Source of the DNA: Castellaniella sp049671645
GTDB taxonomy: Bacteria; Pseudomonadota; Gammaproteobacteria; Burkholderiales; Burkholderiaceae_B
Assembly: GCF_049671645.1 (NCBI RefSeq)
Contig: NZ_JBATVG010000026.1
Location: 83,586-147,585 of the forward strand
Direction: 5' to 3'
DNA length: 64,000 bases
Shown: positions 8,967 to 18,444 of the stretch, piece after piece
Layout of the letters: every line of letters starts with the position of its first letter
How positions within the stretch are numbered: the stretch's first letter is position 1
Position numbers and translations under genes: made by a program
Notes under the pieces: model-generated
Seen by the model: only the letters and a program-made list of their open reading frames with translations
Told to the model about the DNA's origin: nothing
Database searches by the model: none

Positions 8967-10523
8967 ATGCGCACGCTGACAATCGCCACCCGGTTGACCC
9001 TTGGTTTCAGCCTGATCATCCTGCTTCTGCTGGTCACCGCCTGCATCAGCATCTGGCGCATGCAGGGCAGCAGCACCTTGACGGCCGACATCACCGACGG
9101 GCTGCTGAAGACCGAACGACTGATCGCCGAATGGGAAAAGAACACCGCCATGAACGCCTTGCGCACCACGACAGTGTCCAAGACCGACAACGCCGACCTG
9201 AGCGAGATGATCAAGAAAGACATGACGGCCACCAGCGCGAAGATCTCAGCGCTGCAAAAGCAGGTCGACGCCAGCATCCATGACCCGGAAGCCCGCAAGC
9301 TCTTCGATGTCGTGCAGAAGAAACGTTCCGAATACACCGGCGCCCGCGCCGCCGCCATCAAGAACCAGGAAGCAGGCAACCAAGCCGCCGCCAAGCAATT
9401 CTACGACCACGACATGGCCGGCTACCTGAGCGCGTACGTCGGCAGCGTCAGCGACCTGCTGGCCTACCAGAAAGAACTGATCGATCGCAACACCCAGGAA
9501 CTTCACGCCAGCAACCGCGCCGGCATGGCGCTGGTGGCCATCGCCACCCTGCTGGCCTTGCTGCTGGGGCTGCTGTTCGCCTGGCAGGTCACCCGCTCGA
9601 TCACCCGGCCGCTGCGGGCCACCGTCGCCCTGGCAAGATCGGTCGCCGATCGGGATCTCAGTCAGCGGATCCGCCCCCAGGGCAAAGACGAGATCACGGC
9701 ACTGGAACAGGCCCTGGAGCAGATGTCGCAAGGCCTTAAAGACACGGTCAGCGAACTGCGCAACGGCGCCACATCCATCGCCACCGCCGCGGCCCAGATC
9801 ACCTCCGGCAACCTGGATCTGTCCTCACGCACCGAAGAGCAGGCCAGTTCCCTGACCGAAACGGCCGCCACGATGGAAGAAATCACCGCCACCGTGCGCC
9901 AGAATGCCGACAACGCCCAGCAAGCCAACAGCCTGGCGGCATCCGCCACCCAGACGGCGACCACAGGCGGCACCCTGGTGACCGAACTGGTCACCACCAT
10001 GGGCTCCATCCACACGCAATCGCAGCAGATCGTGGACATCATCGGCGTGATCGATTCCATCGCCTTCCAGACCAACATCCTGGCGCTGAACGCGGCGGTT
10101 GAAGCCGCCCGGGCCGGCGAACAGGGGCGAGGCTTCGCCGTGGTCGCCGCCGAAGTCCGGGCGCTGGCCCAGCGGTCGGCCTCCGCCGCCCGCGAAATCA
10201 AGACCTTGATCGATTCCTCGGTAGCCGCCATCGCCAGCGGCAATCAGCAGGCCAGCAACGCAGGGGCTTCCATGCAGGACATCGTGGACGCCATCCGCCG
10301 CGTGACTGACATCATGAATGAAATCAGCGCCGCCAACCGCGAACAAACCAGCGGCATCGAGGAAATCAACACGGCCATCACGCAGATGGACGACGTCACC
10401 CGCCAAAACGCCAGTCTGGTCGAAGAATCCGCGGCGGCCGCCACCAGCCTGCAGCGGCAGGCCGATACGCTGGCCGATCTGGTCGCCACCTTCAAGCTGA
10501 ACGCCGCAGTCGCGCCGGCCTGA
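8967..10523 (+). CDS. Methyl-accepting chemotaxis protein (four-helix-bundle sensor)
   Basis: A 518-residue chemoreceptor. TM1 is about residues 8-30, a periplasmic 4HB-like helical ligand domain follows (about 31-183), TM2 is about 184-207, then HAMP, then a long cytoplasmic coiled coil. The signalling tip is the invariant segment around IDSIAFQTNILALNAAVEAA, with RGFAVVAAEVRALAQRS next to it. It signals to CheA/CheW and the flagellar motor encoded further along the window. No C-terminal CheR-tethering pentapeptide is seen. The ligand is unknown. The upstream region is AT-rich, but no convincing sigma-28 promoter was found. Confidence 0.95.
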   Translation: MRTLTIATRLTLGFSLIILLLLVTACISIWRMQGSSTLTADITDGLLKTERLIAEWEKNTAMNALRTTTVSKTDNADLSEMIKKDMTATSAKISALQKQVDASIHDPEARKLFDVVQKKRSEYTGARAAAIKNQEAGNQAAAKQFYDHDMAGYLSAYVGSVSDLLAYQKELIDRNTQELHASNRAGMALVAIATLLALLLGLLFAWQVTRSITRPLRATVALARSVADRDLSQRIRPQGKDEITALEQALEQMSQGLKDTVSELRNGATSIATAAAQITSGNLDLSSRTEEQASSLTETAATMEEITATVRQNADNAQQANSLAASATQTATTGGTLVTELVTTMGSIHTQSQQIVDIIGVIDSIAFQTNILALNAAVEAARAGEQGRGFAVVAAEVRALAQRSASAAREIKTLIDSSVAAIASGNQQASNAGASMQDIVDAIRRVTDIMNEISAANREQTSGIEEINTAITQMDDVTRQNASLVEESAAAATSLQRQADTLADLVATFKLNAAVAPA

Positions 10524-10598
10524 GCGCACGCGGCGCTACCGGGCGACACCCGTTCGCCAAAGCGTCGGACACGAGCCTGGCGCGGGGCCTCGCGGCCC

Positions 10599-11462
10599 TT
10601 ATTTCCTGTCGGCGAACGGCTGGGGCTTCAGGGACCTCAGGTATGCGATCAGCGCGCTCATATCGGGGCCGCTGATGTTCTTGTACCAGCCAAAAGCCAT
10701 GATGGGCTGCAGGCGGGCGCCGTCTTTATTGATGCCTTCGCGGATCGCGCGTTCGACCTGCGCATCCGTCCAGGTCTTGAGCCCGCTCTGATCAGGGGTC
10801 AGATTGGGCGTGACCACATCGCCTGCAGGCCCCTTGAGCACCTGACCGCCCGCCCCCAGGTGATCCATCAGCAACATGCCCTTGGCGTTGCGGGGGGTGT
10901 GGCAATCCATGCAATGCCCGATATTGGCGAGATATTCGCCATATTTCAGCGTATCCGCCGCCGCAGGCGTCTTGACCCCGGCGACGGGCGGGCCATAGCT
11001 GGCCGGCAGCGGAATGTGATACACCGACTTTGCGACAACATGGCGGACAGGCGGCTGGGCCTTCAGGTAAGTGATGATGGCAGCCAGATCCGTATCGGAC
11101 AGGTTCCGATAGAACGAGATGGGCATGGGCGGGCCGATCAGGCTGCCGTCCGGCCGGATGCCTTCGCGGATGGCCTTGCCCAGTTGAGCGTCCGTCCATG
11201 TGCCGATTCCCGTCTCGGGGTCGGGGGTGATATTGGGGGCATAGGCCTTGAACGCGGCATCGTCGAACAGCATGCCGCCCGACAGCCCTCGGTCGAACAG
11301 CGGCTGGCCTTTATCGCCCCGGGCGATGTGGCAATTGGCGCAGGCGACAACGCCCTCGGCCAGATAGGTTCCGCGCGTCATCAGCGCGTCGTCTTGCGCC
11401 CAGGCCGTCGCGCCGGACAGGATGAGTACCAGATACGCAGTCGTTCTTGAGAAGGCCCACAT
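10599..11462 (-). CDS. Diheme c-type cytochrome
   Basis: A 287-residue periplasmic or membrane-attached electron carrier with an N-terminal signal sequence (cleaved near AWA-QDD). Two class I cytochrome c domains are present, each with a CxxCH heme site (CANCH about residue 41, CMDCH about residue 184) and a downstream Met ligand region (PMPISFYRNLSD; PIMAFGWYKNIS). The layout resembles the cytochrome subunits of alcohol, nicotinate or isoquinoline dehydrogenases. No partner dehydrogenase is adjacent; it stands alone between two chemoreceptor genes. Confidence 0.9.
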   Translation of the reverse strand: MWAFSRTTAYLVLILSGATAWAQDDALMTRGTYLAEGVVACANCHIARGDKGQPLFDRGLSGGMLFDDAAFKAYAPNITPDPETGIGTWTDAQLGKAIREGIRPDGSLIGPPMPISFYRNLSDTDLAAIITYLKAQPPVRHVVAKSVYHIPLPASYGPPVAGVKTPAAADTLKYGEYLANIGHCMDCHTPRNAKGMLLMDHLGAGGQVLKGPAGDVVTPNLTPDQSGLKTWTDAQVERAIREGINKDGARLQPIMAFGWYKNISGPDMSALIAYLRSLKPQPFADRK

Positions 11463-11663
11463 GATTGATACCTAAAGTAAACAGTTTTTACCGGAGACAA
11501 GTATAGGCCTTCCCTCAAGGGCGTCAATCAGCCATCGGGCAGCATCTGCTTCTTGATCTAAAGCAACTCCGCCGAACCCTGATTCCCGTACGATGGCGGC
11601 GCCGGTCCGCCCCGAGCGCCGGGGCGAACCCGACGCCCCAGCCACCTTTCTTCCGGAACCAGG

Positions 11664-13760
11664 ATGACGACGTCCCCCGCCCCGACCACGGCTTGCAAGC
11701 CCAGCCCGATCGACTCCTATCTGAACCGCCTGCGCCTGTGGCAGAAATTCGCCATTCTCGCCGCCATCGGAGCCGTGCTGGTCGCCCTGCCCTCGCTGCT
11801 CTATCTGAACGAATCGGGCCGGATCATCCGTGCTTCCGAATGGGAAGTCCAGGGTCTGGCGCCCCTGCGCCAGAACTTGAAGGTCCTGCGGCTGACCCAA
11901 CAGCATCGGGGGCTCTCCGTGCTGGCCCTGAACGGCGATACCGCAGCCCGGGCGAAACGCGAGGCCAAGCAGGACGAAACCGAGCAGGCGATGGACGCCC
12001 TGAGTCAGGCCCTGCAACAGGGCGACACTCAGGACGCGGCCCTGGACGCGGCCTGGCAAGAAGCCCGAGACACCTGGAGCCGTCTGAAAACCCAGTTGCG
12101 GCAAGGACGCCTGTCGGCCAGCGACAGTTTTGCGATACACACCCGGCTGAATGCCGAGTTGCTGCGGACGGAGTCCCTGCTGCTGCAGCATTACGGCCTG
12201 CGCTTCGACCCCGATGCCCAGGGCTACTACCTGATCAACGCCGCCCTGGACCAGGCTCCCGTGCTGACCGAACTCTTCGGCCAGACGCGAGCGCTGGGGG
12301 CCGGCCTGCTGACACGGCGCTCGGCCACTCCCGAAGAACGCATTGAAATCCGCGTACTGCTGGAACGGGCGCAGGAACATTACGACAGCCTGACGCACGC
12401 GCTGGACAATGCCGCCCGACTGGATCCGCGCCTGAAAAGCGCCCTGGAGGACGCCGGCAATGCCGCCCTGGTTTCCGCCGGCCAAGCCATCGCCCTGGCC
12501 CAGAGCCAACTGATCCAGGCCCAGACTCCGGATTTCTCCGCAAGCGACTATTTCACGACGTTCACCGCCGCCGTGGACGCGCAGTTCCAGCTGAACGAAG
12601 TCGCGCTGGCGCAACTGGACCAGTTGCTGGACGACCGCATCCAGCGCCTGGTCCGGGATCGCTACCTGCTGGGCGGCGGCATCCTGCTGCTATGCCTGGC
12701 CGCCGCCTGGGTCAATTGGCGGATCACCCGGGCGCTGCTGCGCCAGTTGGGCGGAGAGCCGGGCTACGCCGCCTCCATCCTGCAGCACATTGCCGCCGGC
12801 GACCTGGCCGTGCCGATCCGCCTGCATGACGGCGACCGATCCAGCCTGCTGTTCGCCATGCGCGACATGCGCGACCAACTGGCGGCCATCGTCGGCAACG
12901 TGCGCAGCGGCGCCAATGCCATCGCCACGGCCTCGGCCCAGATTTCGGCGGGCAACCTGGACCTGTCCGCCCGCACCGAACAACAGGCCAGTTCCCTGAC
13001 GGAAACGGCCGCCACCACCGAGCAGATCACCGCCACCGTGCGCCAGAACGCCGACCATGCCCAGCGGGCCAATCAGCTGGCCGCCGTCGCCGCCCGGACC
13101 GCCGGCGACGGCGGCGTCCTGGTGACACAGCTGGTGGATACCATGCAGGACATCAACCAGCGCTCCGCTCAGGTGTCCGACATCATCGGTGTGATCGATT
13201 CGATCGCCTTCCAGACCAATATCCTGGCCTTGAATGCCGCCGTGGAAGCCGCCCGCGCCGGCGAACAGGGCCGGGGGTTCGCCGTGGTGGCCGCCGAGGT
13301 CCGCGCCCTGGCTCAACGCAGCGCCGCAGCCGCCAAGGAAATCAAGCATCTGATCGACACCTCGGTCCAGGCCGCGGCCCGGGGCAACGAGCAGGCGGCG
13401 CACGCCGGAGCCACGATGAGGGAAATCGTCGAAGGCATTCAGCGAGTCACCGACATCATGGGCAGCATCAGCGAGGCCAGCCGCGAACAGGCGACCGGCA
13501 TCGAAGAAATCAACATTGCCGTGACCCGGATGGACGACGTCACTCAGCAAAACGCCAGCCTGGTGGAGGAATCCGTCGCGGCGGCGACCAGCCTGAAGGA
13601 TCAGGCGGATACCCTGGCACGGATGGTGGCGGTGTTCCGCCTGCTCGACGAGGACTCAGCCACGCGAGCGGCGCCGGAATATCACTCGCCGCGTTCGAGC
13701 AAGGGCGCCAGCGCCTCGCTGATGGCGCCCCCGACGCCGGCCCCTCTTATTCCGATGTAG
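11664..13760 (+). CDS. Methyl-accepting chemotaxis protein with a large sensor domain
   Basis: A 698-residue chemoreceptor. TM1 is about residues 28-48, an all-helical periplasmic sensor of about 280 residues follows, and TM2 is about 333-351. Then come a degenerate HAMP region and a signalling coiled coil with the same tip as the other receptor (IDSIAFQTNILALNAAVEAA). The sensor opens with LTQQHRGLSVLALNGD, which resembles the Q-R-E-R-G-L-S start of NIT (nitrate/nitrite-sensing) domains; this is a weak inference. The last 26 codons overlap, in antisense, the 3' end of the cobW-type gene. Confidence 0.93.
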   Translation: MTTSPAPTTACKPSPIDSYLNRLRLWQKFAILAAIGAVLVALPSLLYLNESGRIIRASEWEVQGLAPLRQNLKVLRLTQQHRGLSVLALNGDTAARAKREAKQDETEQAMDALSQALQQGDTQDAALDAAWQEARDTWSRLKTQLRQGRLSASDSFAIHTRLNAELLRTESLLLQHYGLRFDPDAQGYYLINAALDQAPVLTELFGQTRALGAGLLTRRSATPEERIEIRVLLERAQEHYDSLTHALDNAARLDPRLKSALEDAGNAALVSAGQAIALAQSQLIQAQTPDFSASDYFTTFTAAVDAQFQLNEVALAQLDQLLDDRIQRLVRDRYLLGGGILLLCLAAAWVNWRITRALLRQLGGEPGYAASILQHIAAGDLAVPIRLHDGDRSSLLFAMRDMRDQLAAIVGNVRSGANAIATASAQISAGNLDLSARTEQQASSLTETAATTEQITATVRQNADHAQRANQLAAVAARTAGDGGVLVTQLVDTMQDINQRSAQVSDIIGVIDSIAFQTNILALNAAVEAARAGEQGRGFAVVAAEVRALAQRSAAAAKEIKHLIDTSVQAAARGNEQAAHAGATMREIVEGIQRVTDIMGSISEASREQATGIEEINIAVTRMDDVTQQNASLVEESVAAATSLKDQADTLARMVAVFRLLDEDSATRAAPEYHSPRSSKGASASLMAPPTPAPLIPM

Positions 13761-14647
13761 ACCACCTCATTGGCGACCGCGCCCTGCCGTTGCGGCGCCC
13801 GCGTGATCCGGACACGGCCGCCGGCCAGATGAACCAGAGCCGGGCCATGCCGGTCGGTGACGACCCAGCCCTTGGCCCGGATCACGGTTTTCGGCAGGCC
13901 CCGGAGCGCGGCGATGAGCCGATCGGCATCCAGCACGCCCGAGCCGGTCCAGGCGCCGCCCTCGAACGGATGATCCGGCTCATCATGATCCCGATGGACA
14001 TGATCCGCCTGCGCGTGCCGCGCCGCCTCGGGAGACGCTCCGGCCGCCACGCCGCCGACCTCCGCCGCCAGCGCATCGATGGGCACCCGGGCATTGGCGG
14101 CCTCGATCATGGCGAGCCCCCCGAACTGACGTTCAAGGCGGGCGCGGACCGCATCCAGATCCGCCCGCGACACCAGATCCGCCTTGTTCAGCACCACCAG
14201 GCTGGCGGCGCGGATCTGCCGCTCCAGCGTATCGCCCAGCAAGGGATCGTCCAGTTGCGCCAGCACGTGTTCGGCGTCCGCCATGACGACGACGGCGGCA
14301 AGCTGCAACATCGGGTCGGACAGCCCGACCTGGGCGATACGGCCCGGGTCGGACACCCCGCTGGCTTCGATGACGATCAGGTCCATGGCGGGACGGCGGT
14401 CCAGCACGCGGATCAACGCGTCATCCAGCCCCGATCCCATGGAACAGCACACACAGCCATTGGTCAGGCTGAGCGTCTCGCCGTCGTGCGCGGCGACCAG
14501 ATCCACATCGACGTTGACGGGGCCGAAGTCATTGACCAGAACGCCGATCCGCCGGCCACCGGCATGAGTCAGCAGGTGGTTGAGCAAGGTGGTCTTGCCC
14601 GCGCCGAGAAAGCCGCCGATGACCACCAGGGGAATGCGCTGCATCAT
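13682..14647 (-). CDS. CobW/COG0523-family GTPase, putative metallochaperone
   Basis: A 321-residue G3E GTPase. The Walker A motif GFLGAGKTT is at residues 12-20, the metal-binding CxCC motif (NGCVCC) at 63-68, and NKAD at 154-157. A His-rich loop (H211, H216, H218, H221, H226) precedes the CobW C-terminal domain. COG0523 proteins deliver metals such as zinc to target enzymes. The start lies 7 bp after the stop of the amidohydrolase gene, so it is the last gene of that operon and may load metal into that enzyme. Two adjacent ATGs (14647, 14644) are possible starts. Confidence 0.88.
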   Translation of the reverse strand: MMQRIPLVVIGGFLGAGKTTLLNHLLTHAGGRRIGVLVNDFGPVNVDVDLVAAHDGETLSLTNGCVCCSMGSGLDDALIRVLDRRPAMDLIVIEASGVSDPGRIAQVGLSDPMLQLAAVVVMADAEHVLAQLDDPLLGDTLERQIRAASLVVLNKADLVSRADLDAVRARLERQFGGLAMIEAANARVPIDALAAEVGGVAAGASPEAARHAQADHVHRDHDEPDHPFEGGAWTGSGVLDADRLIAALRGLPKTVIRAKGWVVTDRHGPALVHLAGGRVRITRAPQRQGAVANEVVYIGIRGAGVGGAISEALAPLLERGE

Positions 14648-14654
14648 GACGCGT

Positions 14655-16316
14655 TCAACCCCTTCCGGGCACGTCGAAGGCGCGCCCGCCCACCATGGTG
14701 CCGGCGATGGCCACGTCCTTGAGCGCTTCCGGCGGTGCCTCCAGGGGATCGCTGTCGAGCACGCAGAAATCGGCATATTTCCCGATCTCCACCGAGCCGA
14801 TTTCGTCATCCATACCCAGGGTATAGGCGGCGCCCAGGGTGATGGTGCGCAATGCGTCGGCCACGCTCAGGCGTTCGCTTTCTCCCAGCACACGCCCGGA
14901 AGCGGTGCGGCGATTGACCGCGCACCAGGCCGTGAACAAGGGCGCCAGCGGCGTGATGGGCGCATCGGAGTGGATCGCAAACGGAATGCCCATGCTCTGC
15001 GCCGTCGCGCAAGAGTTCATGCGGTTCGCCCGGTCCGGTCCCATGGTCATTTCCACGTGGGCGTCGCCCCAATAGAAAATGTGGTTGGAAAACAGGTTGA
15101 CGCACAGGCCCAGCTTTGCAATGCGGCGGTACTGGGCAGGCGACGCCATCTGGCAATGCTGCAGCGTATGGCGGTGATCGAAACGCGGATACAGGGTCAG
15201 CGCCCGTTCGATCGCATCCAGGGTGACTTCAGTCGCCTCGTCGCCATTGGTGTGGATGTGCAACTGCACGCCGGCGCGATGATATTGCTCGACGATGTAG
15301 GGCAGGTCTTCCGGTGAAATGATCCAGATGCCATTGGGCGCGCCATTGTAATAACCCGGCCACAGCACGCGGGCCGTAAAGCCCTGGATGGAGCCATCCA
15401 CGACCAGCTTGACGATGCCCAGGCGCAGCTTGTCGTGGTTGTTCCGCTTCAGCTGGTCCAGCTTGCTCAGGCACGCCTCGACGTCCCGGCCGAACAGGAT
15501 GCCCGACGCCGCCGGCACGATGCGCAAGGGAAAATCCTCGGCCCGCGTCACCTGCGTGAGCGACCGGATGCTGTCTTCGTGCAGTTCGTTGACCAGGTCC
15601 GTCGCGGTCGTCACCCCCGAAGCCACCGCAATCTGGCTGAACAGCCGTAGGCATTCGGGCGTCTGCCCCAGGGTCCGGAACGGATTGCCGATCATGCGGA
15701 CGACCGGGAACATGGCGGCGAATTCGCACAGTTCGCCCGTCGGTTCGCCGTTCGGGAACCGGGTGATGCCCTCGATGTCCGTGTCGCGATCGATGCCGGC
15801 CATGTCCAGCGCCCGGGAATTGACGTTCATGAGGTGCATGCTGGCGTGCATGATGACCACGGCCTGATCGCCCGGCACCTGATCCAGATCCTGGACGGAC
15901 ATGCGCCGCGTGCCCAGGTAGATGGGGTCGAAACCCCAGGCGATCAGATGCTGGCCCGGCGCCAGGTCCTTGCGGGCGTCGGAGAGCCTGCGCACAACTT
16001 CTTCGACACTTTTGAGACCTTTCCAGATGGTGCCATCCGGCCCGCGCCGGTCATAGAACCCGACGTACACGTACAGCCACACGACGCCTTCATACAGATG
16101 GCAATGTCCCTCGACCAGGCCCGGCATCAATATCTGATCCGCATAGCGGTCATCCAGGCGCGCATCTCCCCAGGCGGCGGCCTGCTCCGCCGTTCCCACC
16201 GCCAGAATCCGGTCGCCGCGCACGGCCACATGGGTAGCCGAGGGCTGCGCCGGGTTCATCGTCAATATCTTGCGCGCCTGATAAATGGTGACGCCCTGTC
16301 CTACATCCTGATTCAT
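14655..16316 (-). CDS. Amidohydrolase, YtcJ/NfdA-like (amidohydrolase 3 family)
   Basis: A 553-residue metal-dependent hydrolase. The HxH metal motif is H71/H73 (VEGHCHLYEG); further candidate ligands are in HIHTNGDEA and HTLQHCQMAS, and the active-site Asp is in AIHSDAP. The final segment AYTLGMDDEIGSVEIGKYADF is diagnostic of the superfamily. Family members cleave N-formyl and other amide bonds. The start at 16316 is favoured for its GGGAG upstream; an ATG at 16340 would overlap the ATPase gene. It lies within the ABC transporter operon, so its substrate is probably imported by it. Confidence 0.88.
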   Translation of the reverse strand: MNQDVGQGVTIYQARKILTMNPAQPSATHVAVRGDRILAVGTAEQAAAWGDARLDDRYADQILMPGLVEGHCHLYEGVVWLYVYVGFYDRRGPDGTIWKGLKSVEEVVRRLSDARKDLAPGQHLIAWGFDPIYLGTRRMSVQDLDQVPGDQAVVIMHASMHLMNVNSRALDMAGIDRDTDIEGITRFPNGEPTGELCEFAAMFPVVRMIGNPFRTLGQTPECLRLFSQIAVASGVTTATDLVNELHEDSIRSLTQVTRAEDFPLRIVPAASGILFGRDVEACLSKLDQLKRNNHDKLRLGIVKLVVDGSIQGFTARVLWPGYYNGAPNGIWIISPEDLPYIVEQYHRAGVQLHIHTNGDEATEVTLDAIERALTLYPRFDHRHTLQHCQMASPAQYRRIAKLGLCVNLFSNHIFYWGDAHVEMTMGPDRANRMNSCATAQSMGIPFAIHSDAPITPLAPLFTAWCAVNRRTASGRVLGESERLSVADALRTITLGAAYTLGMDDEIGSVEIGKYADFCVLDSDPLEAPPEALKDVAIAGTMVGGRAFDVPGRG

Positions 16317-16333
16317 GCCTTCCACTCCCTTTC

Positions 16334-17410
16334 TCAACATTGGGGCATTTGCCCATCCAGCGGGGCCACGACGCGGCCGCCTTCCGCCTTGACGAAATGG
16401 CAGGCGACCTTATGCCCCGGCATGACCTCCCGCAGCGCGGGGGGCTCCTGTTCACATAGGGGCTGAGCGGCCGGACACCGTCCGGCGAAGCGGCAGCCCT
16501 TGGGCGGGTTGATGGGGCTTGGGGGATCGCCATGCAGCCGTATGCGGCTGGCCGCCCTTTCACGCCCTCCCACCACGGTCGGCACCGCCGACATCAGCGC
16601 CACGCTGTACGGATGCAGCGGTCGCGAAAAAAAGGCCTCGCGCGATCCCTGCTCCACGATCTGCCCCAGATACATCACAGCGATGTCGTCGCAGATATGT
16701 TCCACCACCGCCATGTCATGGCTGATGAACAGGAACGACTGTCCGCGCTCGCGTTGGATGCGCCGCAACAGATTCAGAATCTGGGCCTGGATGGCCACGT
16801 CCAGCGCGGAGACCGGTTCGTCGCACACCACGAGCTGCGGGTCCGTCGCCAAGGCCCGGGCGATGTTCAGGCGCTGACGCTGTCCGCCCGAGAACTGATG
16901 CGGAAACTGCATCTGCTGGTCCTCCCGCAACCCCACGAGGCGGAACAGCTCGGACACCTTTTGCCGCTGTTCGGCGGGCGAGCCGATCCCCAGCACGGCC
17001 AGGGGCATGCGCACGATGTCCCCCGCCCTTTGGCGCGGATTGAGCGACGAATACGGATCCTGGAAAATGAACTGGAAATGGCGACGCTGCTTGCGCAGGG
17101 CCTCGCCTTGCAGCGCGGTGAGTTCGACGCCGTCGAAATGGATCGAGCCCGCCGTCACGGGCGCCAGGCACATGACCGACAAGGCCGTCGTCGTCTTGCC
17201 GGACCCCGACTCGCCGACGATGGCCAGCGTCTTCCCGCGCTCGATCTCGAAATCCACGCCATCGACCGCATGCACCTTGCTGCGCATCCCGTCGGGACCT
17301 TTGCGTCCCACGTCGAAATGCATCTTCAGCCCTTGCACGGACAACAAGGACGCCGTCCGCGGTTCGCGGTGCGCGGGGGCGCTCCGCTCAATGATTTCGG
17401 CAGAGGTCAT
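16334..17410 (-). CDS. Dipeptide/oligopeptide-type ABC transporter ATP-binding protein (DppF-like)
   Basis: A 358-residue ATPase with Walker A GESGSGKT, signature FSGGQRQR and Walker B VVCDEP, followed by the D- and H-loop regions. The C-terminal oligopeptide-transporter domain carries the Cys-rich motif GCRFAGRCPAAQPLC, found in Dpp/Opp ATPases. The start at 17410 overlaps the stop of the upstream ATPase gene by ATGA, indicating tight translational coupling. It pairs with the DppD-like ATPase to power the two permeases encoded upstream. Confidence 0.93.
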   Translation of the reverse strand: MTSAEIIERSAPAHREPRTASLLSVQGLKMHFDVGRKGPDGMRSKVHAVDGVDFEIERGKTLAIVGESGSGKTTTALSVMCLAPVTAGSIHFDGVELTALQGEALRKQRRHFQFIFQDPYSSLNPRQRAGDIVRMPLAVLGIGSPAEQRQKVSELFRLVGLREDQQMQFPHQFSGGQRQRLNIARALATDPQLVVCDEPVSALDVAIQAQILNLLRRIQRERGQSFLFISHDMAVVEHICDDIAVMYLGQIVEQGSREAFFSRPLHPYSVALMSAVPTVVGGRERAASRIRLHGDPPSPINPPKGCRFAGRCPAAQPLCEQEPPALREVMPGHKVACHFVKAEGGRVVAPLDGQMPQC

Positions 17411-18444
17411 GACTGCTCTCCATATAGCCAACAGGCGACGTTCTGAGTCGGCCCGGTCTTGAATGCAGGCGGGAATGCCGTGTGGCATTTATCCATGACG
17501 GCGCTGCAACGCTCCGCGAACGGGCATCCATTGCCCCGTTCCCAGACAGAAGGCACCACACCGGGGATTTCGGGCAGCTCCTCCCGCTCGCTGGTAGGCG
17601 ACAGATCGAGTTCCGGCAGGCAGGCGATCAGGCCCTTCGTGTACGGATGGCGGGGCGCCGAGAGGATTTCATCCGTCACCCCGTCCTCGATGACGCGCCC
17701 GCCGTACATCACCACGACCCGGTCGGACATCTCAGCCACCGCCCCCATGTCGTGCGTGATCATGACAATGGCGGTGCCGCGCCGTTTCTGCTGTTCGCGC
17801 AGCAGATCGAAAATCTGCGCCTGGACCGTCACGTCCAGGGCCGTCGTCGGTTCATCGGCGATCAGCACGTCGGGGTCGCAGGCCAGCGCCATGGCGATCA
17901 TGACGCGCTGGCGCATGCCGCCGGACATTTCGTGAGGGTAGTTGTCGATCCGCCGTTCGGGAGCGGGAATCCCGACGGACTGCAGGATTTCCAGCGCCTT
18001 GGCGCGCGCCCGTTCGCGACTCAGCCCCTGGTGCCGACGCAAGGGTTCGCTGATCTGATCCCCCACGGTGTACACCGGATTGAGCGCGGTCATGGGTTCC
18101 TGGAAGATCATCGAGATCTTGTTGCCGCGCATCCTGGACAATTCCGCCGCGCTCATGCGGGCCAGGTCCTGGCCGCGCAGGCGGACGGCGCCCGACCGGA
18201 TGCCGACCTTGTCCGGCATGAGCCCCATGATCGCCAGCGCCGTCATGCTTTTGCCGCATCCGGATTCGCCGACCAGGCATACCGTTTCTCCCGGGCGGAC
18301 GTCGAAGCTGATGTCCTTCAGGATATAGGCCTTGCCCTTGCGGGTCGTCAGTTCGACATCCAGCGCGGATACTTCGAGCAAGGGTTCCGCGCCAGGCGGC
18401 GCCGCGTTCTCTTTCATCATGGCAGGTCTTTCCGTCGTCATCAT
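17407..18444 (-). CDS. Dipeptide/oligopeptide-type ABC transporter ATP-binding protein (DppD-like)
   Basis: A 345-residue ATPase. Walker A GESGCGKS is at residues 59-66, the signature is MSGGMRQR, and Walker B is LIADEPTT. A C-terminal GCPFAERCSAVMDKC motif is typical of the DppD/OppD branch. It is coupled by ATGA overlaps to the permease upstream and the second ATPase downstream. Substrate specificity comes from the binding proteins, not from this subunit. Confidence 0.93.
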   Translation of the reverse strand: MMTTERPAMMKENAAPPGAEPLLEVSALDVELTTRKGKAYILKDISFDVRPGETVCLVGESGCGKSMTALAIMGLMPDKVGIRSGAVRLRGQDLARMSAAELSRMRGNKISMIFQEPMTALNPVYTVGDQISEPLRRHQGLSRERARAKALEILQSVGIPAPERRIDNYPHEMSGGMRQRVMIAMALACDPDVLIADEPTTALDVTVQAQIFDLLREQQKRRGTAIVMITHDMGAVAEMSDRVVVMYGGRVIEDGVTDEILSAPRHPYTKGLIACLPELDLSPTSEREELPEIPGVVPSVWERGNGCPFAERCSAVMDKCHTAFPPAFKTGPTQNVACWLYGEQS

